Origin: Fusibacter sp. 3D3
Lineage (GTDB): Bacteria > Bacillota > Clostridia > Peptostreptococcales > Acidaminobacteraceae
DNA length: 64,000 bases
Direction of reading: 5' to 3'
Assembly (NCBI RefSeq): GCF_001748365.1
Contig: NZ_BDHH01000002.1
Coordinates: 192,040 to 256,039 of the forward strand
A program made the translations under genes and the position numbers. Shown one piece after another: positions 24,800 through 33,364 of this stretch. Within the stretch, counting starts at the first letter, position 1, and each line of letters starts with the position of its first letter. The notes beneath the pieces were generated by a model. The model saw only the letters and a list, made by a program, of their open reading frames with translations, was not told the origin of the DNA and searched no databases.

Positions 24800-26272
24800 A
24801 TGAATGCATTTAAAGAAGATACAAATTGGAGCTGTCATGCATATGCCTCTAGGTTTGTTTTTGAGGAGGAGGGCAAAATGCGAAGTGGGATTGAATTTGA
24901 AGTTATTCAATCCTCAAAGGTGGCCGCTTTTTTGAAACGTGATAAAGCAATGGCACTTGACAGTCAAGATGAATCCTATATAGACTTGCTGAATCATTAT
25001 TTGGAACATGGTGCGGATCATGAGATGTTTTATCAAAAAAAATTGGCTTATTTCGGCAATGAAGAGACGATTTATTATCTGACAATATGGTTTGATGTGC
25101 CAGCAGAAGCTGAGCAGATTGTGATTACAGACTGGTATCTCCTTGTTGAGGGTGGAAATTACGACTATCAGCTTGTACCGTTTATGGGAGATGAACCAAT
25201 CGCGTACGGAAAGTGTTCGATATACTTAGCAAATCAGCAAGATAGAGAGACGCTCAATAAGCTCATGAGTATACGTTCCCTTGAAGGTAAAAACGTAAAC
25301 GCTAATAGGGCGCTAAATGGAGAGTGGATCCAAGCAATTGATCAGAATACTCTGTTTTGGGGTGCCACCGTTTATTATGTAGGCGCTGCTCTATGCGTTG
25401 GGCTTCTTTCAGCAGCGTATTCTGTTGCGTTGGGCTGCTTGGTGCCCCATCAAACGGAAGCGTATTTTGATTTTGGGTATAAAAGTGGTAATAACAGCGG
25501 AAATGCTTATGTACGTGCTAACTCGAATAAAGCTGTGGCAAATTTAGCGATTATTTCACAAGACTTGATCAATACACCTGCAAAGACTGTGATTCTGTCT
25601 CATTGGCATAATGATCATATTTGTTTGGTAAGGCAGATCAATGGGAATCACAATTATGATGCATTTTGGGCACAGTCCACATGGCTTGTGCCACAAACAG
25701 CTGCGCCTGTCGCTAATATTGTAGCCCATAATTTAAACTTATATGGGGGTACAATGACGGTTTTACCTAATGTGTATCCAGCAAATAATCAAGTATATAA
25801 CGTTTATAATAATCCAAATCTAATTTTGGGCAAAATTGATGCCTTTGACCCAGCACTTCTGGCTGGAAGGCATCCGCATCATCATGGCATATATGCGAGA
25901 ATAAATTTAATCAATTCTTTAAATGTGTTACAATATCAGCAGATGCTGCTAGTCGGCGATTGTACATATTCGGGGATACCAAATGTTCAAAAGAACGACT
26001 GTGCGTATCTTCAAGTGTGTCATCATGGCGGTGATTATGCTTTGCCGCCTTGTGCTCAAAATCCAGTGGTAAATAGCTTATACATTCCGACACCCAAAAA
26101 TGACCCGAATTATAGGTATGCCTTCTATTCTGCAAATGGTGTGACACACGGACATCCTAATGCAAATATTATGGGAAGACATAATGCAATGGGGTGGACG
26201 GCACCGTGGCGAACAGATAGAGCTTTAACTGGGCGGTTAGTTGTCACTTATAACCACATTTATGATGTTTAG
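24800..26272 (+). CDS. Metallo-beta-lactamase-fold hydrolase
   Basis: A 490-aa protein. The N-terminal about 190 residues are a separate alpha/beta domain (EFEVIQSSKVAAFLKRD; FGNEETIYYLTIWFDVPAEAE). A hydrophobic stretch (YYVGAALCVGLLSAAYSVAL) precedes the hydrolase domain, which has the metal motif SHWHNDH (His268, His270, Asp272, His273), a later LLVGDCTYSG (metal Asp) and VCHHGGDY (His). These are the ligands of a binuclear MBL enzyme. The ATG at 24800 follows AAAGGGTGG. It is the last gene of the cluster before a terminator. MBL proteins near toxin-like clusters may be nucleases or esterases; the substrate is unknown. Confidence 0.75.
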   Translation: MNAFKEDTNWSCHAYASRFVFEEEGKMRSGIEFEVIQSSKVAAFLKRDKAMALDSQDESYIDLLNHYLEHGADHEMFYQKKLAYFGNEETIYYLTIWFDVPAEAEQIVITDWYLLVEGGNYDYQLVPFMGDEPIAYGKCSIYLANQQDRETLNKLMSIRSLEGKNVNANRALNGEWIQAIDQNTLFWGATVYYVGAALCVGLLSAAYSVALGCLVPHQTEAYFDFGYKSGNNSGNAYVRANSNKAVANLAIISQDLINTPAKTVILSHWHNDHICLVRQINGNHNYDAFWAQSTWLVPQTAAPVANIVAHNLNLYGGTMTVLPNVYPANNQVYNVYNNPNLILGKIDAFDPALLAGRHPHHHGIYARINLINSLNVLQYQQMLLVGDCTYSGIPNVQKNDCAYLQVCHHGGDYALPPCAQNPVVNSLYIPTPKNDPNYRYAFYSANGVTHGHPNANIMGRHNAMGWTAPWRTDRALTGRLVVTYNHIYDV

Positions 26273-26285
26273 GTGTTAGCGTGCT

Positions 26286-26328
26286 AAAGGCCTCAGAATT
26301 TCAGGAAAAGAGATTCTGGGGCCTTTTT
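26286..26328 (+). terminator. Intrinsic terminator ending the large-protein cluster
   Basis: AAAGGCCTCAGAAT pairs with ATTCTGGGGCCTTT (one bulge), followed by TTTTTAT. Confidence 0.8.
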
Positions 26329-26450
26329 ATGAGAGCGCATAATATTTCTAACGATTATTTATTCTGAATTATAAACTTTTTAGCCATGTGATGTGTCTAA
26401 TTAATATACCGCGGGAAAAAAAAGAGAGATTAATAAGGAGGAACTGTGTT

Positions 26451-26948
26451 TTGCGAAAAAAAGACAGCAAACTAGATACGCTTAAGGCCTATATTCTGGG
26501 CGACCAAAATCATTTTTACAGATTGGCTTACAGTTACACTAAAAATAGTGACGATGCCGCAGATGTGGTCCAAGAAGCAATCTGTAAAGCGATAGAAAAA
26601 GTGCATACACTTCAAAATGAAGCTTATGTAAAAACTTGGTTTTATAGAATTGTCATTAACGAAAGTCTCAATTATTTGCGAAAAAACAATAAATATAGCC
26701 ATAAGGAAGGTGTTCTTGAAAATGCCAGCTACGAAGACAAAGATGTTGCTGAGACCTTCACACTTTTTAATGCAGTTTCTGAATTGGAACCCAAACTGAG
26801 AACGGTTATAATCCTCAGATATTATGAAGATCTGAAATTATCAGAAATTGCAAAGGTGACAGATAGTAACTTGAACACGGTAAAATCACGTTTGTATAAG
26901 GCACTTGACCTTTTAAAAATAACGATAGGGAGTGATGATATTGAATAA
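26451..26948 (+). CDS. sigV: ECF sigma factor, SigV-like
   Basis: A 165-aa sigma-70 family protein. It has region 2 (HFYRLAYSYTKNSDDAADVVQEA, then VKTWFYRIVINESLNYLRKN) and region 4 (LEPKLRTVIILRYYEDLKLS, then EIAKVTDSNLNTVKSRLYKA). The TTG at 26451 is chosen for its position 9 nt after AAGGAGG; the longer frame has no RBS. It overlaps by 8 nt the downstream RsiV-like gene, the standard sigma/anti-sigma arrangement. In Firmicutes SigV responds to lysozyme through RsiV cleavage, which fits here by homology. Autoregulation is expected, but I could not identify an ECF promoter with confidence. Confidence 0.85.
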   Translation: MRKKDSKLDTLKAYILGDQNHFYRLAYSYTKNSDDAADVVQEAICKAIEKVHTLQNEAYVKTWFYRIVINESLNYLRKNNKYSHKEGVLENASYEDKDVAETFTLFNAVSELEPKLRTVIILRYYEDLKLSEIAKVTDSNLNTVKSRLYKALDLLKITIGSDDIE

Positions 26949-27807
26949 ATTAAAGCAAACTCAAAAAATATATAAAAATATAACACCACCGCAGTCTTAC
27001 AACCTCATGGTTGAACGTGCAGTAAGCGCAGTGGAACAGAAACGAAAAAAAACAGATCATTACAAATGGGTTAGACCTGCATTGGTCAGTACTGCTGCAA
27101 TGTTTGCAATCTGCGTTATTATGCTCAATACGATGCCAACGTTTGCCTCGGCAGTTTATGAAATACCAATAATTGGCGAGGTTGCACGTGTCTTTACGTT
27201 TAGAACGTATGAACTATCCGATACAACCTATGACATACAAGTTGAAATGCCTTCTATTAGAAATACGGGAAACACAGATTTAGAGGTCCGTATTAACGAT
27301 CAGATTCAAGATAAAATTGACAGTATTGTTGAAAACGCAAAAATTAGAGGCAAGGCAGTTCTTGACGATCAGTTAGCTTCAGGTGGAACAGAAGAAGAGT
27401 TGGTTCCTTTTTATATTATGATTAGCTATGAAGTGAAATTTAGTAATGAAAATATGTTGTCATTTGTCATTAATGATATGGAATCTTCTGTGACAGCTTA
27501 TAATTATCAAACTTTCTATAATATTGATTTAAATACAGGAAAGGACATCACCTTAGCGGACAAACTCGGAGATCAGTATATAGAAATCATTTCAGAGCGT
27601 ATTCAGGAACAAATAGAACAGCGTATACTGGAACATCCGGACTGGTCTTATACCCTCACAAGTGCGACAATAAGTGAAGCGCTGAGTGATACTGAAAAGC
27701 CGTTGAAATTCTATATCAATGAGGCTGAGAACATCGTTATTTCCTTTGATAAAGGTGAAATAGCACCACCTCCAATGGGGATTCAAGACTTTGAAATTAT
27801 TAAATAG
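26941..27807 (+). CDS. rsiV: RsiV-like anti-sigma factor
   Basis: A 288-aa membrane protein. A cytoplasmic sigma-binding part of about 50 residues is followed by one transmembrane helix (LVSTAAMFAICVIMLNTMP) and an extracytoplasmic domain of the DUF4163/DUF3298 type: YDIQVEMPSIRNTGNTDLEV, VKFSNENMLSFVINDMES, YNIDLNTGKDITLADKL and FYINEAENIVISFDKGEIAP. In B. subtilis RsiV this domain binds lysozyme, which triggers signal peptidase and RasP cleavage. The start is TTG at 26941, 8 nt after AGGGAG, overlapping the sigma gene. Confidence 0.83.
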   Translation: MNKLKQTQKIYKNITPPQSYNLMVERAVSAVEQKRKKTDHYKWVRPALVSTAAMFAICVIMLNTMPTFASAVYEIPIIGEVARVFTFRTYELSDTTYDIQVEMPSIRNTGNTDLEVRINDQIQDKIDSIVENAKIRGKAVLDDQLASGGTEEELVPFYIMISYEVKFSNENMLSFVINDMESSVTAYNYQTFYNIDLNTGKDITLADKLGDQYIEIISERIQEQIEQRILEHPDWSYTLTSATISEALSDTEKPLKFYINEAENIVISFDKGEIAPPPMGIQDFEIIK

Positions 27808-27828
27808 TAAAAAAGAGTCCAATAACGG

Positions 27829-27884
27829 TTGACTAAATCCTACTAAGTTGATATGATATAAACAACAAATGAGAATTATTATCA
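27829..27884 (+). promoter_or_regulatory. sod promoter with Fur-family box
   Basis: TTGACT (27829-27834), 17 nt, TATGAT (27852-27857). Just downstream, at 27870-27884, TGAGAAT-T-ATTATCA is a 7-1-7 inverted repeat with 6 of 7 pairs, the core of Fur/PerR/MntR-type boxes. It lies over the transcription start, so repression by iron, manganese or peroxide sensing is likely. Confidence 0.7.
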
Positions 27885-27921
27885 ATTGCATAAAACGCAA
27901 CAGCTATTTAGGAGGTTTATT

Positions 27922-28524
27922 ATGAAATTTCAATTACCGAATTTGACATATGCATACGATGCATTAGAACCACATTTTGACAAGCAAACAATGGAAATCC
28001 ATCATACCAAACATCATGCTGGATATACAAACAATTTAAATGCCGCATTAGAGGGCAAGGACATAGACTTATCCATTGAAGCTATTTTAAAGGGGTTAGA
28101 GGCTATACCTGAGGATGTCAGAGTAGCCGTTCGAAATAATGGTGGTGGTTTTTACAATCATTCTCTATTTTGGACACTGTTATCGCCAAACGGCGGTGGA
28201 GAACCTAAAGGCAAGTTAAAGGAAGCTCTTGTAAAGCAATTTGGATCTTTTGAGACCTTTAAGGAAAACTTTAATGAAGCTGCTGCAAAGCGATTTGGAT
28301 CTGGATGGGCTTGGCTTACGATTAAAGATGGCGTGTTAGGCATTGAATCAACAGCGAATCAGGATTCACCATTATCTGATGGCAAAGACGTGCTCCTCGG
28401 TTTGGATGTATGGGAACATGCTTATTATTTAAAATTTCAAAACAAGCGACCTGATTATATCAGTGCCTTTTGGCATCTTGTGAATTGGGATGAAGTCGAA
28501 AGCAGATTTGAACAATTTAAGTAG
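27922..28524 (+). CDS. sodA: Fe/Mn superoxide dismutase
   Basis: A 200-aa enzyme that dismutates superoxide to oxygen and peroxide. Visible are [28 protein letters not shown] (metal His), [11 protein letters not shown] (second His), GSGWAWL and [21 protein letters not shown] (metal Asp and His). Whether Fe or Mn is used cannot be decided. The ATG at 27922 follows AGGAGG. Single gene with a Fur-family box in its leader and a terminator behind it, consistent with oxygen exposure of an otherwise anaerobic lifestyle. Confidence 0.95.
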   Translation: MKFQLPNLTYAYDALEPHFDKQTMEIHHTKHHAGYTNNLNAALEGKDIDLSIEAILKGLEAIPEDVRVAVRNNGGGFYNHSLFWTLLSPNGGGEPKGKLKEALVKQFGSFETFKENFNEAAAKRFGSGWAWLTIKDGVLGIESTANQDSPLSDGKDVLLGLDVWEHAYYLKFQNKRPDYISAFWHLVNWDEVESRFEQFK

Positions 28525-28534
28525 GAAATAATAT

Positions 28535-28583
28535 GAAGCCCTTTTATCTCTTGTATTTACGAAAGAGATGAGAGGGCTTTTTT
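28535..28583 (+). terminator. Intrinsic terminator after sod
   Basis: AAGCCCTTTTATCTCTT pairs with AAGAGATGAGAGGGCTT, followed by TTTTTG. Confidence 0.8.
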
Positions 28584-28660
28584 GTGGATCATGAGTTGTA
28601 TTCATAATTTGAATTTGGTATAATTCATGGACACGGCAGTTTATTTGAGGAGGCAATACA

Positions 28661-28951
28661 ATGAGCGAATGCATTTGTAGCAGCTGTAAGCATTTAAAGA
28701 GTATTATCGATGAAGGTGATCATGATCAAAATGAAATTTCAGAAACTTGCGCGTTTGGATTTCCATCTGAAGACTGTATAACCTGTGAAGAAGACGGGTG
28801 CGATTTAGCCTGTGAGCAGTATGAAAAAGTTCAAGAAGATGGCAACTTTATCATGTCAAAGTGCTCAAAATGTGGTCAAGAAATCAAGCATATGTCTAGT
28901 AACAGTGACGAGGGCGAAACATTTTGTGTGACATGTTATTTGAATAAATAG
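28661..28951 (+). CDS. Small Cys-rich probable metal-binding protein
   Basis: A 96-aa acidic protein with 13 cysteines. The N-terminal part has CICSSCKHL, ETCAFGFPSEDCITCEEDGCDLAC; the C-terminal part is a compact zinc ribbon, SKCSKCGQEIKHMSS...ETFCVTCYLNK. GGAGG precedes the ATG. No family name can be given. It follows the sod terminator and stands alone, so it probably has its own promoter (TTTGAATTTGGTATAATTC at about 28607). Confidence 0.65.
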   Translation: MSECICSSCKHLKSIIDEGDHDQNEISETCAFGFPSEDCITCEEDGCDLACEQYEKVQEDGNFIMSKCSKCGQEIKHMSSNSDEGETFCVTCYLNK

Positions 28952-29092
28952 GATCAAATGAATAAAAAATTGATTTTGAAGGTGGATTTTTATGATCCAC
29001 CTTTTACTATAGAGCGTTAACCAATGGTTATAAATAAAATAACAACAACGGAAGGAGAGCATACTAAGATCGATTTAGTATACAAGGAAACG

Positions 29093-29641
29093 ATGCTTAA
29101 AACTGTAGAAGAAATGATCATCAGGGTGGATGAAAAGGATAACGCGCTAGGACCCATTGAGAAGATGGAAGCGCATCACAAAGGGATACTTCATAGAGCT
29201 TTTTCAATACTTGTTTTCAACTCAAGTAAGCAGTTGCTCTTACAGAGAAGGAGTTTGTCTAAATACCATACGCCAGGACTTTGGACGAACACCTGTTGCA
29301 GTCACCCCAGATTTGGAGAGCGCACAGCGCATGCTGTCAGTAGGAGATTGCAAGAAGAAATGGGCTTCCAATGTGCGTTAAGTGAAGTCTTCGAATTTGT
29401 ATATAAGACGACATTTGAAACAGATTTGCATGAATATGAATTTGATCATGTCTTTATCGGATTTTATGATGGAGAAGTGAACATCAATCTAGAAGAAGTA
29501 TCAGAATATAAGTGGTTAGATTTAGATGCAATAAAACTGGATATTGAGAAATCCCCTGATCAATATACTTATTGGTTTAAATACTTGTTTGCTTTGGCAG
29601 AAGATAAAATTAGAGCTTCTATTAACGAGCTCCCCATTTAA
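29093..29641 (+). CDS. idi: Isopentenyl-diphosphate delta-isomerase, type I (Nudix)
   Basis: A 182-aa enzyme interconverting IPP and DMAPP. Homology begins at EEMIIRVDEKDNALGPIEKMEAHHKGILHRAFSI, then LLLQRRSLSKYHTPGLWTNTCCSHPR (catalytic Cys in TNTCCSHP), and the Nudix-like RRLQEEMGF. EYEFDHVFIG and EVSEYKWLDLDAI are also typical. The ATG at 29093 is used because similarity starts just after it and AAGGAAACG precedes it; the frame extends to 29024. Idi is dispensable in MEP-pathway bacteria, so it may be an acquired accessory. Confidence 0.9.
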   Translation: MLKTVEEMIIRVDEKDNALGPIEKMEAHHKGILHRAFSILVFNSSKQLLLQRRSLSKYHTPGLWTNTCCSHPRFGERTAHAVSRRLQEEMGFQCALSEVFEFVYKTTFETDLHEYEFDHVFIGFYDGEVNINLEEVSEYKWLDLDAIKLDIEKSPDQYTYWFKYLFALAEDKIRASINELPI

Positions 29642-29698
29642 AAGCACTTGAAAATGCTTTAGAACAAGCTCAAGGAGACTAAATATGGAGGCGTCATT

Positions 29699-30634
29699 TT
29701 GAAAAAGGCCGAAAGATTAAACGGTGTTATTTTTTCACTTAAGGAAAGAGGGCGATTAACAGGGAAACAATTAGCAGATATATTTGAAGTGAGTGAGCGC
29801 ACTATTTATAGAGATATAGATGCACTCAGTCAACTCAAAGTACCGATTATTTCGTATGAGGGTTTTAAGGGTGGGTATGAAATTGAGGATGATTATTTTA
29901 TACCCAGTATAAAACTGAATGAAGACGAAGCAATGCTGTTACTGATGATCTTAAAACTGGGTAGAGATATTAACTTCCCAAATTATAAAAGTGACTATGA
30001 ACTGTTGAGAAGTAAAATCGTCAATACGCTTAATAACCGTGATCAAAGCGATGCAGAAAAATTATTAAAGCGCATTTCATTTTATGTATCTTATATTAAT
30101 CCAGCAAACTATGCAGATGGCATTTTAAAAGCGATTACAACTGCCCTTATACATAGAAAACAACTGGAGTTTATCTATTATTCGCCCGTAAGTGATCAAC
30201 GTGTTCGAAGGCAAGTATCTCCTCAAGAACTTTTTTTTGAAGCTGGTGCGTGGTATTTATCTGCCTATTGTCACTTAAGGCAAGCAAAACGTGTTTTTAG
30301 GCTAGACAGAATGATGGAAATAGCAGTCCATGCAGAGGCAAATGAACATATGGATGAAGTCATCTCTTCTGTTTCTGATAAATTTAAACGGCGTACCTAC
30401 ACCCTAAAAATCAGCAGAAGTCTGTATAGAATCTTAAAAGAGAATGATTATTTCAAAGATTCAAAGGTTTTAGAGGATGGAGATATGATTTTGATACAAG
30501 TAACCACGAGACAAGAACAGGAAATCACCAATATCGTTCTTGAAAACCCAGAGACAATCACGGTACTTGGTCCAAGTGAATATCTTATTCAGATTAAGCA
30601 TATCGTTGAACAACTTAAAAAAAAGTATAAATAA
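29699..30634 (+). CDS. HTH-WYL domain transcriptional regulator
   Basis: A 311-aa YafY-type regulator. It has an N-terminal DeoR-like helix-turn-helix (GVIFSLKERGRLTGKQLADIFEVSERTIYRDIDAL), an intermediate domain, and a WYL-type ligand domain (LEFIYYSPVSDQRVRRQVSP, AGAWYLSAYCHLRQAKRVFRLDRM). The TTG at 29699 lies 7 nt after GGAGG. Its WYL box is AWYLSAYC. A terminator follows. Target genes are not evident; such regulators often respond to DNA damage or nucleotide ligands. Confidence 0.85.
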   Translation: MKKAERLNGVIFSLKERGRLTGKQLADIFEVSERTIYRDIDALSQLKVPIISYEGFKGGYEIEDDYFIPSIKLNEDEAMLLLMILKLGRDINFPNYKSDYELLRSKIVNTLNNRDQSDAEKLLKRISFYVSYINPANYADGILKAITTALIHRKQLEFIYYSPVSDQRVRRQVSPQELFFEAGAWYLSAYCHLRQAKRVFRLDRMMEIAVHAEANEHMDEVISSVSDKFKRRTYTLKISRSLYRILKENDYFKDSKVLEDGDMILIQVTTRQEQEITNIVLENPETITVLGPSEYLIQIKHIVEQLKKKYK

Positions 30635-30642
30635 AAATACAA

Positions 30643-30681
30643 ACAAACCCTGACAAGTATATGTCAGGGTTTGTTTGTTAT
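30643..30681 (+). terminator. Intrinsic terminator after the WYL gene
   Basis: AACAAACCCTGACA pairs with TGTCAGGGTTTGTT around an AGTATA loop; the 3' arm is T-rich. Confidence 0.8.
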
Positions 30682-30689
30682 GATGATTA

Positions 30690-30733
30690 TTAGACGAGGA
30701 CGGGCCTGATAAAACAAGGTTTTGACACTCTAA
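30690..30733 (+). repeat. Partial copy of the 100-nt structured repeat
   Basis: TTAGACGAGGACGGGCCTGATAAAAC and the following GGTTTTGAC match the 3' half of the repeats at 35911-36010 and (reverse) 56077-56174. The 5' hairpin half is missing here, since the WYL terminator lies in its place. Confidence 0.55.
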
Positions 30734-30762
30734 TAATCTATAAAATTTTAAGGAGCTGAAAA

Positions 30763-31841
30763 ATGATATACACAGTAAATGGTCCTATAAACAAAGCGCA
30801 ACTAGGGCTCACACTTGGACATGAGCATTTTAAATGGGAAGAAAACGAAACCTATGCGAACCAAATGTATTTTAACAAAAAATACGACGATGAAGATATT
30901 AAAGCCTCTCACGAAATGATATTACCAGTCCTTAATGAACTCTACCAGTTGTCTTGTAGAGCAATCGTTGAAACTTCGCCACCGATCGGCGGTCAAAATG
31001 TGAAGTTGCTTAAGCAGTTATCTATGGCCTCAGGGGTGCATATAATACCGTGTACAGGGCACAATGTACCAAAACATATACACGAAATGTTTAAAGATAC
31101 TTTTATCTCTCAGATATCTAAAAAATGGATAAATGACTTTCAAGAAGGTTTAGACACCATTGAAGGCACCGTTATCAGACCCGGATCAAAGCGTCTACTC
31201 AGTCCGCTTCGCTACCTTCGTAACACTTGCACAATCCTATCGGATTGCATTCAGTGGGAGTTTGGACTCCCACTGAATTAGGAATATGAACCCCCACTTT
31301 GAGAAGTGGGGGACATCTCCTCAAGGGTTATATCAAGTTGCTTTTAGAAAGAGGTGAACTGTCGGATCATGACCAAGCTTTATTAAAAGCGGCAGTCATT
31401 GCAAGCAAAAAGACAGGGATGCCAATTCATTGTCATATTTTGGAGCATAATCGGGTTTATGATGTCGTCCATTTACTTGAAGAAGAAAATGCTGATTTAA
31501 ATAAATTTTTATGGGCGCATGCAGATGAGGCGGGCCATAAAGAAACCATAAAGTTTGCGTATGATAAGGGTCTTTGGATTGGCTTTGATATGATTCAAGT
31601 GGGCACTTATGAGCAAAAAATAGAGTATCTTAAAGAAGCCATAAAGGCTGGTCAACAAGATCGAATATTGCTATCTCAAGATTATGATATACATGAAGCA
31701 CTTTTAAAGAAGGGCCATGCGCATAACTGTACCAGTTTTTTCAAGCAGTTTATACCGTATTGCGAAGAACGTGGCATTTCTAAAGAGACCCTCATAAACA
31801 TGATGACAAAGAATCCAGCTGAATTTTATGATGTTAAATAA
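30763..31841 (+). pseudogene. Phosphotriesterase-family metalloenzyme, interrupted
   Basis: The N-terminal part (30763-31184) has the metal motif LTLGHEHFKW, CRAIVETSPPIGGQN and PCTGHNVPKH. The C-terminal part (from 31328) has GYIKLLLERGELSDHDQALL, then TGMPIHCHILEHNR, LWAHADEAGHK and ILLSQDYDIHE. Removing the 143-nt element at 31185-31327 joins them exactly as GTVIRPG-YIKLL in one frame (CCC GGT TAT ATC). The insertion shifts the frame and places stops, leaving two fragments of 140 and about 171 codons, so the enzyme (lactonase, phosphotriesterase-like or related amidohydrolase) is probably inactive. The original would be about 312 aa. Confidence 0.85.
31185..31327 (+). repeat. Palindrome-associated element, copy B (inside the phosphotriesterase gene)
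   Basis: A 143-nt insertion starting ATCAAAGCG and ending CTCAAGGG, containing the 13-bp hairpin ATTCAGTGGGAGT/ACTCCCACTGAAT and the CCCCCACTT/AAGTGGGGG hairpin. The gene reads through perfectly when it is removed, so both borders are set to within a few bases, and there is no target duplication. Confidence 0.88.
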
Positions 31842-31869
31842 CGGATTTTTAACACTCTAACGATAGTTG

Positions 31870-33243
31870 TTAAGCACTTTCCTCGCAATCAGATACAACT
31901 TTAAACGACAAGGTTTTGTAAAGCCTGATAGACACGAATGCTGTGATGATAGTAGTAATTGCATCCGCAATGGGTTGAGCATAGAGGATGCCATTTATGC
32001 CCCAAACCATTGGCAGAGTGAGAATCATCGGGATGAAACAAATACCTTGTCTACATATACCCAGTAAAAGGCCTTCTTTGGCTTTTCCTAGAGAGAGGAA
32101 TAGAGAGGAATAGACGGTATAGAAACCAAATAGCATAAAGGATAAACCGTTTGCTCTGAGCGCTTTTTGACCAATGTCAATTAACACTGCATCCCCTTTT
32201 GTAAATTGAGAAATAATAGGTGTTGGAAATAAAATCAATGTCAATCCGAGGCATACGCAGAATAGAGTTGTCCACAATAATGCCGTTTTTATGACTTCAT
32301 GTAATCGGGCATAATTTTTAGCCGCATAATTATAACCCGCAAGGGGTTGAAAACCTTTTAGAAACCCAAAAACGATCAGACTTCCCAATGAAATAATACG
32401 TGTGACGGCGCCCATGCCAGCAATTACAGAATCGCCATAGTTTGAAGAGGCCATGTTCGTAAGCGTTATGGCGAGGCTCGTTAACAGCTGAAATATTAAA
32501 GTGGGAACCCCAATCTTTAGTATTTCGGACATGATTTCACGTGAGAAGCAACACGCCTTGATGCGAAAATTGAAAATACTTTTTTGACTTAAAATGTAGA
32601 AGACGTAAATCAGCGAAGAAAAAATTTGAGAAAGTGCTGTTGCTATGGCTGCGCCAGCGACGCCCATGTTTAGAGTATAGATGAAAATAGGGTCTAGAAT
32701 CATGTTTAATAACGCGCCTGCAAGCATTGTGATCATAGTTGTTTTTGCAGCGCCTTCACTGGTAACAATGTTATTCATAGTGACATTAAAAACGTTAAAA
32801 ATAGAAAAAATGAGATTGATGCTCGCATAAGTTATAGCATATGGCATGATGCTCTCTGTTGCGCCTAAAAGTTTAAGAATAGGGTATAAGAAGATCATAA
32901 TGCCGATGATGGCGATTGTGCCAACGATGATGCTGCTATAAACAGCAGTGCTGGCAACTTGCCCTGCTTTTTCTTGCTCGTGACGACCGAGTAATCTGGA
33001 AATATAGGAAGCGGCGCCATTCCCGAACAATAACCCTAAACCAACAACGAGTTGACCGAGTGGAAAAGTGACCGATATAGCCCCCATCTGACTTGTTCCA
33101 AGGCCGCCTACAAAATAGGCATCTACCAAGTTGTATAGTGCATTGATCATCATGCCGATCATAGCGGGTAACCCCAGCGTTAAAAGTGCTTTGGGTATTG
33201 GGACATTTCCTAATAACTCAATTTTTTTGTTTTTCTCATTCAT
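31870..33243 (-). CDS. MATE-family multidrug efflux transporter
   Basis: A 457-aa inner membrane protein with about twelve helices in two six-helix halves. MATE-typical stretches are LGLPAMIGMMINALYNLVDAYFVG at the N-terminus, FPLGQLVVGLGLLFGNGAASYISR, MLAGALLNMILDPIFIYTL and, in the second half, IISLGSLIVFGFLKGFQPLAGYNYAA. It exports organic cations or drugs with Na+ or H+. The ATG at 33243 is 8 nt after AAGGAG. It is divergent from a PadR gene with two identical palindromes between them, so PadR very likely controls it. Confidence 0.92.
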   Translation of the reverse strand: MNEKNKKIELLGNVPIPKALLTLGLPAMIGMMINALYNLVDAYFVGGLGTSQMGAISVTFPLGQLVVGLGLLFGNGAASYISRLLGRHEQEKAGQVASTAVYSSIIVGTIAIIGIMIFLYPILKLLGATESIMPYAITYASINLIFSIFNVFNVTMNNIVTSEGAAKTTMITMLAGALLNMILDPIFIYTLNMGVAGAAIATALSQIFSSLIYVFYILSQKSIFNFRIKACCFSREIMSEILKIGVPTLIFQLLTSLAITLTNMASSNYGDSVIAGMGAVTRIISLGSLIVFGFLKGFQPLAGYNYAAKNYARLHEVIKTALLWTTLFCVCLGLTLILFPTPIISQFTKGDAVLIDIGQKALRANGLSFMLFGFYTVYSSLFLSLGKAKEGLLLGICRQGICFIPMILTLPMVWGINGILYAQPIADAITTIITAFVSIRLYKTLSFKVVSDCEESA

Positions 33244-33284
33244 TTGAAACACTCCTTCCTATTGACACAAACTGTAGAATATAT

Positions 33285-33331
33285 TACTATAAATTATAGC
33301 AATAACGTGATAGTACTATAAATTATAGTAC
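33285..33331 (+). promoter_or_regulatory. Two palindromic PadR operators in the divergent intergenic region
   Basis: ACTATAAATTATAG occurs at 33286-33299 and again inside GTACTATAAATTATAGTAC at 33313-33331, centres 29 bp apart. PadR-type repressors bind such AT-rich palindromes. The sites lie between the MATE and PadR starts and could govern both. Confidence 0.7.
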
Positions 33332-33364
33332 ATGTCAAGAAGAAAATTGAAAAGGAGTCTGTTT

